59,864 nt of DNA from the NCBI GenBank assembly GCA_963204975.1, contig CAUJJC010000130.1, positions 1 through 59,864 of the forward strand, given 5' to 3'. The DNA comes from Verrucomicrobiota bacterium (GTDB lineage Bacteria; Verrucomicrobiota; Verrucomicrobiia; Verrucomicrobiales; Verrucomicrobiaceae). The translations under genes were made by a program, and so were the position numbers. Positions 26,352-35,356 of this stretch are shown piece by piece. The number at the start of each line of letters is the position of its first letter. The stretch's first letter is position 1. The notes under the pieces are model-generated. The model worked only from the letters and a program-made list of their open reading frames with translations. It was not told the DNA's origin and searched no databases.

Positions 26352-27137
26352 TCAGGACCCGTAGGCTCCCGTGATGGCCTCAGGGGTAAAGACTTCAGCC
26401 ACGGGACCAAAGGCCATCTGGCGGCGCTTGAGCAACAGCACGTCATCGAAGATGCGATCCACTGTTTGCAGATCGTGATGGCTGGCAATCAAGAGGCGGC
26501 CCTCCTTGGCCAGATCGCGGAAGAGCACTTCCAAGTTCTCCTGCGCTGGCCGGTCCAGCCCGGTGAAGGGCTCATCCAGCAGAAGCACATGCGCCTCCTG
26601 GGCCAATGCGCGAGCGATGAAGGCGCGCTGCTGCTGACCGCCGGACAAGGCGCTGATCTGGCGGTTTTGAAGGTCGTGGAGCTGCATGGACTCCAGTGCG
26701 CGCTCGACGATCTCGCCATCGTGTTTGCTAAAGCTTTTCCACCAGCCAAGGTTTGGATATCGTCCCATCTCCACCAGTCCGCGGACGGTGATGGGGAAGT
26801 TCCAGTCCACGTCACCACGCTGCGGCAGGTAGGCGATCTCACGGCTGCTCTCGGTCAATGGATGGCCGCGCCACCGGATTACGCCTTGGTCGGGTTTGAT
26901 CAGGCCGGCGAGTGATTTGAGCAAGGTGCTCTTCCCCGCTCCATTGGGTCCGATCAGAGCGATGCTACGCCCGCACTCGGTCTGAAACTGAATGTGCTCG
27001 ATCGCCTTCACCTCACGATAGCTCACGCTCAGGTCGATGACTTCCAGGCGATGGTGATGATCATGCGCCTGTCCCCCACCCCAGCAGACGTGGTCGTGAT
27101 CGTGATCGCAAGCAGCGGTATGGACGTGGCGGCTCAT
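26352..27137 (-). CDS. Zinc/manganese-type ABC transporter ATPase (ZnuC-like) with His-rich tail
   Basis: 261 residues. Walker A GPNGAGKST (about 63-71), signature LSGGQQQRAFIARAL and Walker B VLLLDEPFTGLD are intact. The N-terminus carries an unusual His/Cys/Asp-rich extension (HVHTAACDHDHDHV, then QAHDHHH) that probably binds metal and may sense cytosolic zinc. The ATG at 27137 overlaps the stop of the upstream gene by ATGA; an ATG nine bases further up is possible. No metal permease gene follows, and the only binding protein in the window is 25 kb away. It is the last gene of the rpoZ-smpB-membrane protein run. Confidence 0.87.
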   Translation of the reverse strand: MSRHVHTAACDHDHDHVCWGGGQAHDHHHRLEVIDLSVSYREVKAIEHIQFQTECGRSIALIGPNGAGKSTLLKSLAGLIKPDQGVIRWRGHPLTESSREIAYLPQRGDVDWNFPITVRGLVEMGRYPNLGWWKSFSKHDGEIVERALESMQLHDLQNRQISALSGGQQQRAFIARALAQEAHVLLLDEPFTGLDRPAQENLEVLFRDLAKEGRLLIASHHDLQTVDRIFDDVLLLKRRQMAFGPVAEVFTPEAITGAYGS

Positions 27138-27574
27138 GGCTTCCATTGGAACAAGACGGTTTCCTGCATCTCGCTCCCAGTGCTCCAGCGCGTTTGCGAC
27201 ACTGAGTCCAAGGCGTCCGGCTCAAGGTCCACGGTCAATGCCGTTTCTGGCGTTCCCTCAGGCCACTTCGCGCTGACTTGAAACTCGACTCCTTCCTTTG
27301 GAATCACCAGTTCCAAGCTGGACTCCACAGGCGAGGTCCATCCCTTCACCGCCGTCAGCAAGTCCTTGCCTTCATTCTTGATCGAAAGCACGAGCGGTTG
27401 ATGGGCAAAGCGCACCCGCAGCGTGCAGGGGACTGCGGCTCCAGCTTCGGTGGCGACCGGGACTGGCGCAGGTGCATCCAGGCTGCGCGCATTCGTCAAC
27501 TGCATCAACGGCACCGCCACCAGGAGGAATCCGGCGAGCAGGAGGGCGAGTTGAACAGGGGGAGAGCCGCGCAT
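27134..27574 (-). CDS. Membrane-anchored hypothetical protein
   Basis: 146 residues from the ATG at 27574, with one membrane segment near the start (VQLALLLAGFLLVAVPLM) and a beta-rich outside domain ending VLFQWKP. The upstream in-frame ATG at 27649 would overlap smpB and place charged residues ahead of the helix, so it is rejected. The stop overlaps the start of the zinc-type ATPase gene, which links the two by translational coupling. I do not recognise the family; a role as an accessory part of metal uptake is possible only from context. Confidence 0.65.
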   Translation of the reverse strand: MRGSPPVQLALLLAGFLLVAVPLMQLTNARSLDAPAPVPVATEAGAAVPCTLRVRFAHQPLVLSIKNEGKDLLTAVKGWTSPVESSLELVIPKEGVEFQVSAKWPEGTPETALTVDLEPDALDSVSQTRWSTGSEMQETVLFQWKP

Positions 27575-27629
27575 GGGTGGGCTCAAAATGGACACCGGCC
27601 AAGCACTCTGTGCAACCAGCGAAGCGATT

Positions 27630-28100
27630 TCACCGCCCGTGCTTCTCATTGAAGCTCTTCACCACGCGCTGGGCTTCGCGTTTCTCCACCTTGTCTTTGA
27701 GGTCATGCCGCTGATCGGCGAAGTCCTTACCTTTGCCCACGCCAAGTTCGATCTTCACTCGCTGCCCTTTCCAATACATGCGTAGAATAGGCAAGGCTAG
27801 GCCCTTGATCTGGCTGGAGCCGGTGAGCTTCTCGATCTCGCGTTTGTGCAGCAACAGTCGGCGGGTGCGCCGGGCTTCGTGCTGGGTGTGGCTAGCCTTG
27901 TCGTAGGGTTGAATGTCGCAGCCGTAGAGCCAGACCTGTCCTTTCTCCACCCGGGCGAAGGCATCGCTGATATTGATGCGCCCCTGGCGGATGGACTTCA
28001 CTTCGGTTCCGCGCAACTCCATCCCAGCCTCGTAACGTTCGAGGATGTGATAGTCGCGCGGGGCTTTGCGATTGGTGGCGATGTCAGGCGTGGGCTGCAT
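27630..28100 (-). CDS. smpB: SsrA-binding protein
   Basis: 156 residues, the normal length. SmpB binds tmRNA and places it in stalled ribosomes for trans-translation. The beta-barrel core has NRKAPRDYHILERYEAGMEL, quoted to residue 29, then GTEVKSIRQGRINISDAFA; the C-terminal tail GKGKDFADQRHDLKDK is the part that mimics the codon-anticodon helix. No tmRNA gene was seen in the window. It follows rpoZ by 52 bases on the same strand. Confidence 0.96.
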   Translation of the reverse strand: MQPTPDIATNRKAPRDYHILERYEAGMELRGTEVKSIRQGRINISDAFARVEKGQVWLYGCDIQPYDKASHTQHEARRTRRLLLHKREIEKLTGSSQIKGLALPILRMYWKGQRVKIELGVGKGKDFADQRHDLKDKVEKREAQRVVKSFNEKHGR

Positions 28101-28152
28101 GATGCGGAGGCACTATGGTCCTCAGAAAACGGCCCAGCGGCGATCCCAAGGA

Positions 28153-28371
28153 CTACTCTTCGCTTGCGGCGATCTCTTCAGGCATACCGGGCTTGATCTT
28201 GCCCTGAATGATTTCAGTCAGAGCGATGTCAGCGTCGCGCAGTCCGGGCAGGCGTTGCACCAGCGCCGGGCGTCCTGCCTGGAGCTGACGAACGCGCTTC
28301 GACACGAGATTGATGAGAATCGGCGGGTCGGTAATGACTAGGGCGGCTTGTTCAACCAGTTCGGCCTTCAT
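28153..28371 (-). CDS. rpoZ: RNA polymerase omega subunit
   Basis: 72 residues starting MKAELVEQAALVI, with LINLVSKRVRQLQAGRPALV, the conserved omega helix that binds the beta-prime C-terminus, and LRDADIALTEIIQGKI after it. An upstream open frame on this strand is much longer but looks non-coding, and the ATG at 28371 gives the right family length. It is the first gene of the leftward run through smpB and divergent from the MFS gene, leaving 195 bases that should carry both promoters; no box is convincing there. Confidence 0.85.
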   Translation of the reverse strand: MKAELVEQAALVITDPPILINLVSKRVRQLQAGRPALVQRLPGLRDADIALTEIIQGKIKPGMPEEIAASEE

Positions 28372-28566
28372 GGTGGATCGTAGCAGGGGATGAGAATTCC
28401 CTGAACCACAGGGCGCAGGGGACGCGCTTACTAGCGGGCCGCTATGATTTTTCAAGCGGAAAGATGGCATTCGAGCCGGGCGCGAGTGCCGTGAAAACAT
28501 TCTCCTCCCACGAACGACTTCATTGGCCTGCCTATTTGTGGCCAACCCATTCACTCCTTCCTCTCC

Positions 28567-29808
28567 ATGTATCGACTTCAACGCAAATGGTGGATCTGCG
28601 GCCTGCTCCTGCTGGCCACGACCATCAATTATATGGACCGGCAGACGCTGGCCAATGCGGCCACGCGGGTGACGAAGGAGTTCTCCCTGACCCAGGAACA
28701 ATACGGGGACATGGAGATGTGGTTCGGCTGGGCCTTCGCGGCCGGGTCGCTGGTGTTTGGCTTCGTGGCAGACCGTGTGAACGTGCGCTGGCTCTATCCG
28801 GTGGTGCTGCTCGGGTGGTCGATGGCCGGGGTCGTCTCGGCCTGGACGCGAACCTATGAGCAGCTCCTGTGGTGCCGCATTGCCCTCGGCCTCTTCGAAG
28901 CAGCGCACTGGCCCTGTGCGCTGAAGACCACCTTTGCCCTGCTCTCGCCCCAGGAGCGAACGATGGGCAACAGCGTGCTGCAAAGTGGTGCCTCCATCGG
29001 GGCCATCATCACGCCGCAGGTCATGCTCTGGCTGATGACGGACGAGCTTGGCACCTGGCGGCTGGCCTTCCAGGTGGTTGGGTTCACGGGCGTGCTCTGG
29101 GTGTTTCTGTGGTTTGCCGCCATCCGTGCGAGCGATTTTAAACCCGTGGCCATCGCTGAAGAGGACAAGCCGAGCACTCCGCTCATGAAGGTGCTGCTAG
29201 GCCGCCGCTTTTGGGCCATAGCGATCTTGCTGCTCGGCATTCAAACGTGCTGGCATCTGTTCCGCGTTTGGTTGCCGAAGTTTCTCCAGGAAGGTCGCGG
29301 CTACACGGAGAAGGAGGCATTGTGGTTCAACTCCGCTTACTTCATCTCCACCGATGTGGGCTGCATTCTCGCGGGAGCGCTCTCCCTCTGGCTGGCGCGT
29401 TCACTGGGCATGTCCGCGCATGATTCGAAGCGCCGTGTGTATCTGCTTTGCGCACTGCTCACCTGCCTGGCGGTGCTCGTGATGTGGCTGCCTGCGGGCT
29501 GGATGTTGCTCACCGTCATCCTGCTGGTGGGAGCAGGCTCGCTCGGTTTGTTCCCCTGCTACTACAGCTTCGTTCAGGAGTTGTCGGACGAGCATGTGGG
29601 CCGTCTCACCGGGATACTGAGCATGCTTGCCTGGGCCGTCACTTCGCCGATGCACAAGATCTTTGGTGCAGTCATCGACAAGACCAAATCCTTCGATCTC
29701 GGCATGGCGATGGCCGGCCTCGCCCCGCTCCTCGGCGTGGCCTCGCTAGCTCTGCTCTGGCCCAAAGGTGAAACCACCCGCGCTGACAATAATGCAAGGA
29801 ATGCATGA
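28567..29808 (+). CDS. MFS transporter, anion:cation symporter type
   Basis: 413 residues with about 12 membrane helices. The start TINYMDRQTLANA, the loop between helices 2 and 3 (GFVADRVNVRW) and GLFEAAHWPCALK match the ACS family that moves hexuronates, glucarate and similar sugar acids by proton symport. LPKFLQEGRGYTEKEALWF is the usual mid-protein segment after helix 7. Substrate cannot be decided. It is a single gene between the divergent rpoZ run and the protease pair. Confidence 0.88.
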   Translation: MYRLQRKWWICGLLLLATTINYMDRQTLANAATRVTKEFSLTQEQYGDMEMWFGWAFAAGSLVFGFVADRVNVRWLYPVVLLGWSMAGVVSAWTRTYEQLLWCRIALGLFEAAHWPCALKTTFALLSPQERTMGNSVLQSGASIGAIITPQVMLWLMTDELGTWRLAFQVVGFTGVLWVFLWFAAIRASDFKPVAIAEEDKPSTPLMKVLLGRRFWAIAILLLGIQTCWHLFRVWLPKFLQEGRGYTEKEALWFNSAYFISTDVGCILAGALSLWLARSLGMSAHDSKRRVYLLCALLTCLAVLVMWLPAGWMLLTVILLVGAGSLGLFPCYYSFVQELSDEHVGRLTGILSMLAWAVTSPMHKIFGAVIDKTKSFDLGMAMAGLAPLLGVASLALLWPKGETTRADNNARNA

Positions 29809-29904
29809 CAGCCGCGCAGAACCTTCGTAGCTTTTTCTTTCTCAGTCAGCACGACGGCTCCGCGTCCGGCGTCGTTTAGATTCACGATTCCTCATCACCC
29901 ACGC

Positions 29905-31410
29905 ATGAACTCCACTCTGCTCCGGCCCTTCCTGCTCCTCGCCTGCGCCACGGCTCCCTGCCTTTTCGCCGAGTCCAAATCGGTGCCCAGTGCCGCCCAG
30001 CCGATCAACCTCGCCACCGGTGAATGGGACAACATCGTCAACATCCAGGTGTCCACACTGACGCCGGACTACCGTGAGCCCTGGAACGCAGGCCAACCCG
30101 GCGGCGGCTCCGGCACGGGATGGCTGGTGGGAAAAAATCGCTTCGTCACCAATGCGCACGTCGTCAGTGATGGCACGCGCCTGATCATTCGCAGCACCAG
30201 CGACTCCGAACCCCATCCAGCTCGCGTCGTCGCCGTCGCCCATGATTGCGACCTCGCCCTGGTGGAAGCCATTGATGAGAAAGATTTCGATCATCTCAAA
30301 CCCCTCGAAGTGGGCGGCATCCCGGACTTGAATACCGAAGTCAGCGTCGTCGGTTACCCCATCGGTGGCGAGCGCATCAGTGTCACACGCGGCGTCGTCT
30401 CGCGCATCGACTTCCAGCCCTACAGCCACACCAGTGTGGACTCGCATCTCACGATCCAAGTCGATGCTGCCATCAACCCTGGCAACTCCGGCGGCCCGGT
30501 GCTCCAGGATGGCAAGGTGGTCGGCGTTGCCTTCCAAGCCTACAGTGGACGCGTAGCTCAAAACGTCGGCTACATGATCCCAACACCGATCATCAAGCGC
30601 TTCCTCAAAGACGTGGAAGATGGGAAATACGATCACTACGTCGATTTCGCGATCAGCGACTTCCCCATCGAAAACCCTGCTCAGCGCAAGGCCCTCGGCC
30701 TGCCCAACGATGGCATCGGTGTGATGGTGGCAGATGTGGAGCCCATCGGCAGTGCAGCGGATGTGCTCAAGGAAGGCGATGTCCTCCGTGCGCTCGATGG
30801 CAATCCCGTCCTGAGCAACGGCCTCATGAAAGTGGATGGCCAGCTCATCGACAAGAACGAGGTGATCGAACGCAAATTCGCCGGTGATAAAGTCGCCATC
30901 GATCTCTTCCGCGATGGCAAACCAATGAAGACCGAGATGACTCTGAAGCGCTTCACGCCCTACGTGAAGCTCGGCGAGCAGCACGACAAGCGCCCCCGCT
31001 ACGTGGTGTATGCAGGCCTCGTCTTCCAGCCCATGGATCGCAACCTCGTCGATGCCTACCAGCTTCGCGACCCCGTCGTGAGCTATGTCTTCGACAATTA
31101 CCTCTCGAAGAAAATCTACGTCGAGCGCCCCGATGTGGTGATCCTCACCAACGTGCTCGCCGACGACGTGAACAGTTACGTGCAGAACCTCGCCCCCAGC
31201 ATCGTGGACGAAGTAAACGACGTGAAGATCAAGACGATGAACGACCTCAAAGACGCGCTCAAGGCGAAGGGATCTAAGCCCGACTTCATCGAGATCAAAC
31301 TCTTCGAAAAAGGCCGTCCTCTCATCCTCAAGCGTCAGCTCGCTGAGGAGGCCCATCCGCAGATCATGAAGAACTATCGCATCACCGAGGACAGCTACCT
31401 GGGCGAGTAA
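29905..31410 (+). CDS. Deg/HtrA-type serine protease with PDZ domains
   Basis: 501 residues, exported (signal peptide to about residue 22). The trypsin-like domain carries the triad His85 (TNAHVV), Asp116 (DCDLALVEA) and Ser195 (NPGNSGGPVL), all in canonical context. A PDZ domain follows (about 220-320), and a second PDZ-like region lies near the C-terminus (VVILTNVLADDVNSYV to the end), the order seen in the Deg9-type group. It should degrade or sense misfolded envelope proteins. Its 3' neighbour, 22 bases away, is a paralogue that has lost its active site. Confidence 0.92.
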   Translation: MNSTLLRPFLLLACATAPCLFAESKSVPSAAQPINLATGEWDNIVNIQVSTLTPDYREPWNAGQPGGGSGTGWLVGKNRFVTNAHVVSDGTRLIIRSTSDSEPHPARVVAVAHDCDLALVEAIDEKDFDHLKPLEVGGIPDLNTEVSVVGYPIGGERISVTRGVVSRIDFQPYSHTSVDSHLTIQVDAAINPGNSGGPVLQDGKVVGVAFQAYSGRVAQNVGYMIPTPIIKRFLKDVEDGKYDHYVDFAISDFPIENPAQRKALGLPNDGIGVMVADVEPIGSAADVLKEGDVLRALDGNPVLSNGLMKVDGQLIDKNEVIERKFAGDKVAIDLFRDGKPMKTEMTLKRFTPYVKLGEQHDKRPRYVVYAGLVFQPMDRNLVDAYQLRDPVVSYVFDNYLSKKIYVERPDVVILTNVLADDVNSYVQNLAPSIVDEVNDVKIKTMNDLKDALKAKGSKPDFIEIKLFEKGRPLILKRQLAEEAHPQIMKNYRITEDSYLGE

Positions 31411-31432
31411 CCACCACCATTTTCTTCCGAAC

Positions 31433-33010
31433 ATGAAGACTCTTCTTACCCTCCTCGCTCTCGGTTTCGTGATCAGCGCCAGCGCCCAGGAACGCCGCGT
31501 CGAACGCCCGGCCACTCGTCCAGCCGCTCGCCCGACCGGCACCATCGCCCCCATCATTGATCCTGATGCTCGCCCCGTGCCTCGCGAGGCCGTGCTTCGA
31601 AACGATTCGCTTCTCAAAGTCAACGTCACCTACCAGGGCTACGCGCCGCACATCCCGTGGCAGAAGGAAAGCCCAGGGCAACGTCGCGGCCTTGGCGTCT
31701 TCATTGATGGCAATCGAGTGCTCGTCACCGGCCAGCTCGTCGCTGATGCGACTTACATCGAACTGGAACTTGCCGACTCCGGTCAGAAACTACCCGCCAA
31801 AGTCGCCGCCGTGGACTACGAGGCCAACCTCGCGGTGCTCGTCTCGAATGTGAACGAGACCCGCTCCAAGGCTTTCCTCGGTGGCCTCAAGCCCATGCAG
31901 CTCGAGACCAAGTCCCGCATCGGTGACAACCTCAACATTTGGCAACTCGGTCGCGTGGGTGATCTCATCGTGACCAACCTCAAGCTCAGCAAGGTGCTCA
32001 CCTCGCAATACGTCGTCGAGGGCTCACGCTTCCTCGTCTATGAGGGCCAGGGCATCGTTCGCAGCGAAGGCAACAGCTTCACCGTCCCCATCGTCAAAGG
32101 CGGCCGCCTAGCAGGCCTGCTGCTGAACTATGACTCGAAAAATCAGCTCACCACGGTGCTGCCAGCGCCCATCATTGAGCACTTCCTCAAAGACATCGCC
32201 GATGGGAAAAACGACGGCTTCCCCAGCCTCGGCATCGAGTTCCAAAACACGATGGATGAACAATTCCGCGACTACCTCGGACTCAAGGGCGAGCAGGGCG
32301 GCATGTTCGTCAGCGCCGTCAGCAAGGGCGGCAGCGCTGAAGCACTCGGCCTCAAGAAAGGCGACATAGTGCTCGCTCTCAACGGCTTCGCTATTGACGC
32401 TCGTGGCGACTACGAAGACCCCGACTACGGCCGTCTCAGCATGAGCCACATCGTTCGCGGACGCGCCTACGTGGGTGACGAGATGGAGGTCAAAGTGGTG
32501 CGTGATGGCAAGGAAGAAATCCTCAAAGGCAAGCTCAAGCGCAAAAATCCAGACGAGTTCTTGGTGCGACCCTACCTCTTCGATAAAGGTCCCAACTACC
32601 TCGTCGCTGGCGGCCTTGTCTTCCAGGAACTTACCCGCCCCTACCTTACCGCTTACGGTGATCGTGGCGGTGCTCAGCTCGCCCGTTTGCAGTGGGTGGT
32701 GAATCATCCCGAAGACTATGAGAAGGCAGGCCGTCGCAGGCTCGTCTTCCTCAGCGGCGCACTGCCAACGCCCAGCACACAAGGCTATGATCGTGTGAGC
32801 TGGATCATCGTGGACAAGGTCAATGGCCAGGCCATCAACGACCTCAAGGATCTCGAAGCCGCTCTCAAGCAACCAAAGGACGGCCTGCATACCATCGAAC
32901 TCGAAGACGGCCCCAAACGCCTCTACCTAGATGCGATCCAAGCCGAACGCGACAACCTCGCCCTCCTGGGCGGTGCTTATCGTATCGGCGAGTTGAAGCG
33001 CATCGAGTAG
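31433..33010 (+). CDS. Deg-like pseudoprotease with PDZ domains
   Basis: 525 residues, exported, with an Arg/Pro-rich stretch after the signal (RPATRPAARPTGT). It aligns along its length with the protease upstream, including the PDZ region (GGMFVSAVSKGGSAEALGLKKGDIVLAL) quoted in part. The catalytic His is replaced by Gln101 (VTGQLVAD), the Asp by Asn132 (ANLAVLV), and the NSGGP oxyanion motif by GNSFTVP, which keeps a Ser but not the two Gly. Proteolysis is therefore unlikely. It may be a regulatory or adaptor subunit of the active enzyme, by inference from pairing and spacing. Confidence 0.85.
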   Translation: MKTLLTLLALGFVISASAQERRVERPATRPAARPTGTIAPIIDPDARPVPREAVLRNDSLLKVNVTYQGYAPHIPWQKESPGQRRGLGVFIDGNRVLVTGQLVADATYIELELADSGQKLPAKVAAVDYEANLAVLVSNVNETRSKAFLGGLKPMQLETKSRIGDNLNIWQLGRVGDLIVTNLKLSKVLTSQYVVEGSRFLVYEGQGIVRSEGNSFTVPIVKGGRLAGLLLNYDSKNQLTTVLPAPIIEHFLKDIADGKNDGFPSLGIEFQNTMDEQFRDYLGLKGEQGGMFVSAVSKGGSAEALGLKKGDIVLALNGFAIDARGDYEDPDYGRLSMSHIVRGRAYVGDEMEVKVVRDGKEEILKGKLKRKNPDEFLVRPYLFDKGPNYLVAGGLVFQELTRPYLTAYGDRGGAQLARLQWVVNHPEDYEKAGRRRLVFLSGALPTPSTQGYDRVSWIIVDKVNGQAINDLKDLEAALKQPKDGLHTIELEDGPKRLYLDAIQAERDNLALLGGAYRIGELKRIE

Positions 33011-33116
33011 TTGGGAGAGCAGCGCCAGACCTCCCGTGCCAGCGGGCCGGATTCTCCATGCCCAACAGGTGAGGGTTGTGATAAACTCGCAGCCTTCACT
33101 CGTAACCCCTGGCACT

Positions 33117-34490
33117 ATGTTCACTCTCACCGGCAAAGGCTCCGCCACCAACTGCGATGGCGTCACACGACGCGACTTCCTGCAAGTCGGCACGCTGGGC
33201 GCGCTTGGCTTTGGCTTGCAGCAATTCAATGCGCTCAAGGCAGCGAATGCGGTGAAGTCCGATGATGGCAAGGCGTGCATTCTCATCTTCAACCTCGGTG
33301 CGCCCAGCCAAATGGACACCTGGGACCCCAAGCCCGATGCGCCGCGCGAGATTCGTGGACCCTTTAAACCGATCAGCACCAAGGGCGACTTCCAGATCAC
33401 GGAGATCTTCCCGCAGATGGCGAAGATCGCGGACAAGTTCTCCCTCGTGCGCAGTGTCTATCACACCGCCGCTGCCGTGCATGACACCGGGCATCAGATG
33501 CTGCAAACCGGTCGCCTTTTCACCGGCGGCATCAACACACCACACGTCGGCTGCGCGCTGGAATTCCTCAAGGGCCGCCGCGGCGACATGCCTGCGCATG
33601 TGATCCTGCCGGAGCCGATGGGACCGACCGGTGGCAACATGCCGCACGGTCAGGACGCGGGCTTCCTCGGCAAGACGTATGATCCCTTCGTGCTCAATGC
33701 CGACCCGAGCGCCAAGGACTTCAAGGTGCCCGATCTGCTGCCGCCCAAGGAGATCAGCGAGGTGCGACTCGAACGCCGCCGGTCCCTCCGCTCGTTGGTT
33801 GACAGCGCAGTGAAGAATTTCGAAGCCAGCGATCAGGCGAAGCTGATGGACCAGAACTTCGCCGATGCGTATCGCCTCATGACCAGCGCGAACGCACGCG
33901 AAGCCTTCGACCTCTCGCAAGAGCCGATGAAGGTGCGCGAGCGCTACGGCATGAACCGCTTCGGCCAGTGCTGCTTGCTCGCCCGCCGACTTGTCGAGCG
34001 CGGCGTGCGCTTCGTCACGGTCAACAGTTTCATCACCGTGTTCGGCGAGATCACCTGGGACATCCACGGCAGCAAGCCCTTCACCAGCATCGAGGGCATG
34101 AAGGATATCGTCGCGCCCATGTATGACCAGGGTTACAGCGCGCTGATCGAGGATCTGCATCAGCGCGGCATGTTGGAGAAGACGATGGTGACCAACCTCG
34201 CCGAGTTTGGCCGCACCCCGAAGGTCAACCCCGCCGGTGGTCGCGATCACTGGCCACAATGCTGGACCATCGGCTTTGCTGGCGGCGGCGTTCAGGGCGG
34301 TCGTGTCATCGGCAAGAGCGACGACATCGGCGGTTATCCCGCCGAGCGTCCTGTGCAGCCCGGCAACGTCGTCGCCACCATCTACCAGGCCCTCGGCATC
34401 GACCTGGAGACAGAGATCCCCGGCCCGCAAAACCGCCCCTTCCCCGTCGTCGATCGTGGTGTGGAAGCGATCAAGGAGCTGTTCGCGTGA
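33117..34490 (+). CDS. DUF1501 protein, Tat-exported
   Basis: 457 residues. The start MFTLTGKGSATNCDGVTRRDFLQVG is cited in parts: twin-arginine motif TRRDFLQVG at 17-25, preceded by NCDG. The body has LNLGAPSQMDTWDPK-like text (FNLGAPSQMDTWD), YHTAAAVHDTGHQ and LAEFGRTPK with GRDHWPQ, the metal-site motifs of the sulfatase-like DUF1501 family. It differs from the copy at 9 kb in being the subtype that pairs with DUF1549/DUF1553 cytochrome proteins; such a protein is encoded 14.6 kb downstream. An upstream in-frame ATG would precede the Tat signal by 27 residues and is rejected. Confidence 0.9.
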   Translation: MFTLTGKGSATNCDGVTRRDFLQVGTLGALGFGLQQFNALKAANAVKSDDGKACILIFNLGAPSQMDTWDPKPDAPREIRGPFKPISTKGDFQITEIFPQMAKIADKFSLVRSVYHTAAAVHDTGHQMLQTGRLFTGGINTPHVGCALEFLKGRRGDMPAHVILPEPMGPTGGNMPHGQDAGFLGKTYDPFVLNADPSAKDFKVPDLLPPKEISEVRLERRRSLRSLVDSAVKNFEASDQAKLMDQNFADAYRLMTSANAREAFDLSQEPMKVRERYGMNRFGQCCLLARRLVERGVRFVTVNSFITVFGEITWDIHGSKPFTSIEGMKDIVAPMYDQGYSALIEDLHQRGMLEKTMVTNLAEFGRTPKVNPAGGRDHWPQCWTIGFAGGGVQGGRVIGKSDDIGGYPAERPVQPGNVVATIYQALGIDLETEIPGPQNRPFPVVDRGVEAIKELFA

Positions 34491-34524
34491 GTGCCGCAAA
34501 AGCCGGGCTCCAAGCCTTGAGCTA

Positions 34525-34550
34525 ACGCTGTCTGGCACTAGTGTCAGCGT
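34525..34550. promoter_or_regulatory. Inverted repeat upstream of the ECF sigma gene
   Basis: ACGCTG and CAGCGT bound a 26-base imperfect inverted repeat, with CACTAGTG as an exact inner palindrome. It ends nine bases before the sigma-factor ATG and 35 bases after the DUF1501 stop. It could be an operator, an autoregulatory site or an mRNA hairpin; no T run follows. Confidence 0.35.
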
Positions 34551-34559
34551 CTCTCGCAC

Positions 34560-35312
34560 ATGCCGTCTGACACCTCGCACCTCACCTCTTCGGCAGCATC
34601 ACGAGCGGGGGAGTTTCCCATCACGCACTGGACTTTGCTTTGTCAGGCTGGGGATGCGCTGAGCCCGGATCATCGGGTGGCGCTAGAGGTGATGTGTCGG
34701 CGCTACTGGTCGCCAGTGCTCAGTTTTTGTCGGCAGCGGGGGCTGGCTCGTGAGGATGCGGAGGATGCGGTGCAGGGGTTCTTCGCGCAGTTCCTTTCGC
34801 GGAAGAGTGTGTCGAGGGCTGATCCGACGAAGGGACGCTTTCGCACCTTCCTGCTGGCCTGCTTGAAGAACTACCTCGCGGATGAACACGACAAGGCGAA
34901 GACCGCGAAGCGTGGCGGGGGCACTGAGTTCATCGCGCTGGAAGTGATGACGGAACAAAGTGCGTTCGAGCCCGTGGATGAGGGAGATTCGCCAGAGCAG
35001 GTGTATGATCGGCGCTGGGCACGAGCGCTGGTGGATGGGGTGCTGGCGCAGTTGCGCGCGGAGTTCGAGAGCGAAGGGCAGGCTAGGTTATTCGCTCTGC
35101 TCAATGCCGACGAACGTGGCGCGGACGGGGCTCCTTTGAAGAATGCGGAGATCGGCGCGCTGCTCGGCATGAACGACGATGCGGTGAAGTATCAGGCGCG
35201 GCTCCTGAAGCAGCGCTTCCAGACGCTGCTGCGCGTGGAGATTGGCAAGACGGTCGAGAGCGCGACTGAGGTGGATGCGGAGCTAAACCATTTGCTGCGG
35301 CTCTTGCACTGA
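34560..35312 (+). CDS. ECF-type RNA polymerase sigma factor
   Basis: 250 residues. Region 2 is VMCRRYWSPVLSFCRQRG then AEDAVQGFFAQFL; region 4 is LKNAEIGALLGMNDDAVKYQ with the helix-turn-helix. A charged linker (HDKAKTAKRGGG) and a C-terminal tail extend beyond a minimal ECF factor. It belongs to the group found in Planctomycetes and Verrucomicrobia beside Ser/Thr kinases, where no anti-sigma factor is present and the kinase may control activity. The receptor kinase gene starts 44 bases downstream. It may direct transcription of the secreted-protein genes that follow. Confidence 0.9.
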   Translation: MPSDTSHLTSSAASRAGEFPITHWTLLCQAGDALSPDHRVALEVMCRRYWSPVLSFCRQRGLAREDAEDAVQGFFAQFLSRKSVSRADPTKGRFRTFLLACLKNYLADEHDKAKTAKRGGGTEFIALEVMTEQSAFEPVDEGDSPEQVYDRRWARALVDGVLAQLRAEFESEGQARLFALLNADERGADGAPLKNAEIGALLGMNDDAVKYQARLLKQRFQTLLRVEIGKTVESATEVDAELNHLLRLLH

Positions 35313-35356
35313 GATTTTCCCCCTGTCTTTCCGAATGCCGTAGTAGCCAGTGCCCG

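Noticed and set aside
27134..27649. FixH-like or cytochrome assembly protein
   Set aside because: Only one membrane helix and a beta domain; no FixH motif, so left as hypothetical.
29842..31629. Leftward frame opposite the protease gene
   Set aside because: Asp/Val/His-rich shadow; the protease triad is on the other strand.
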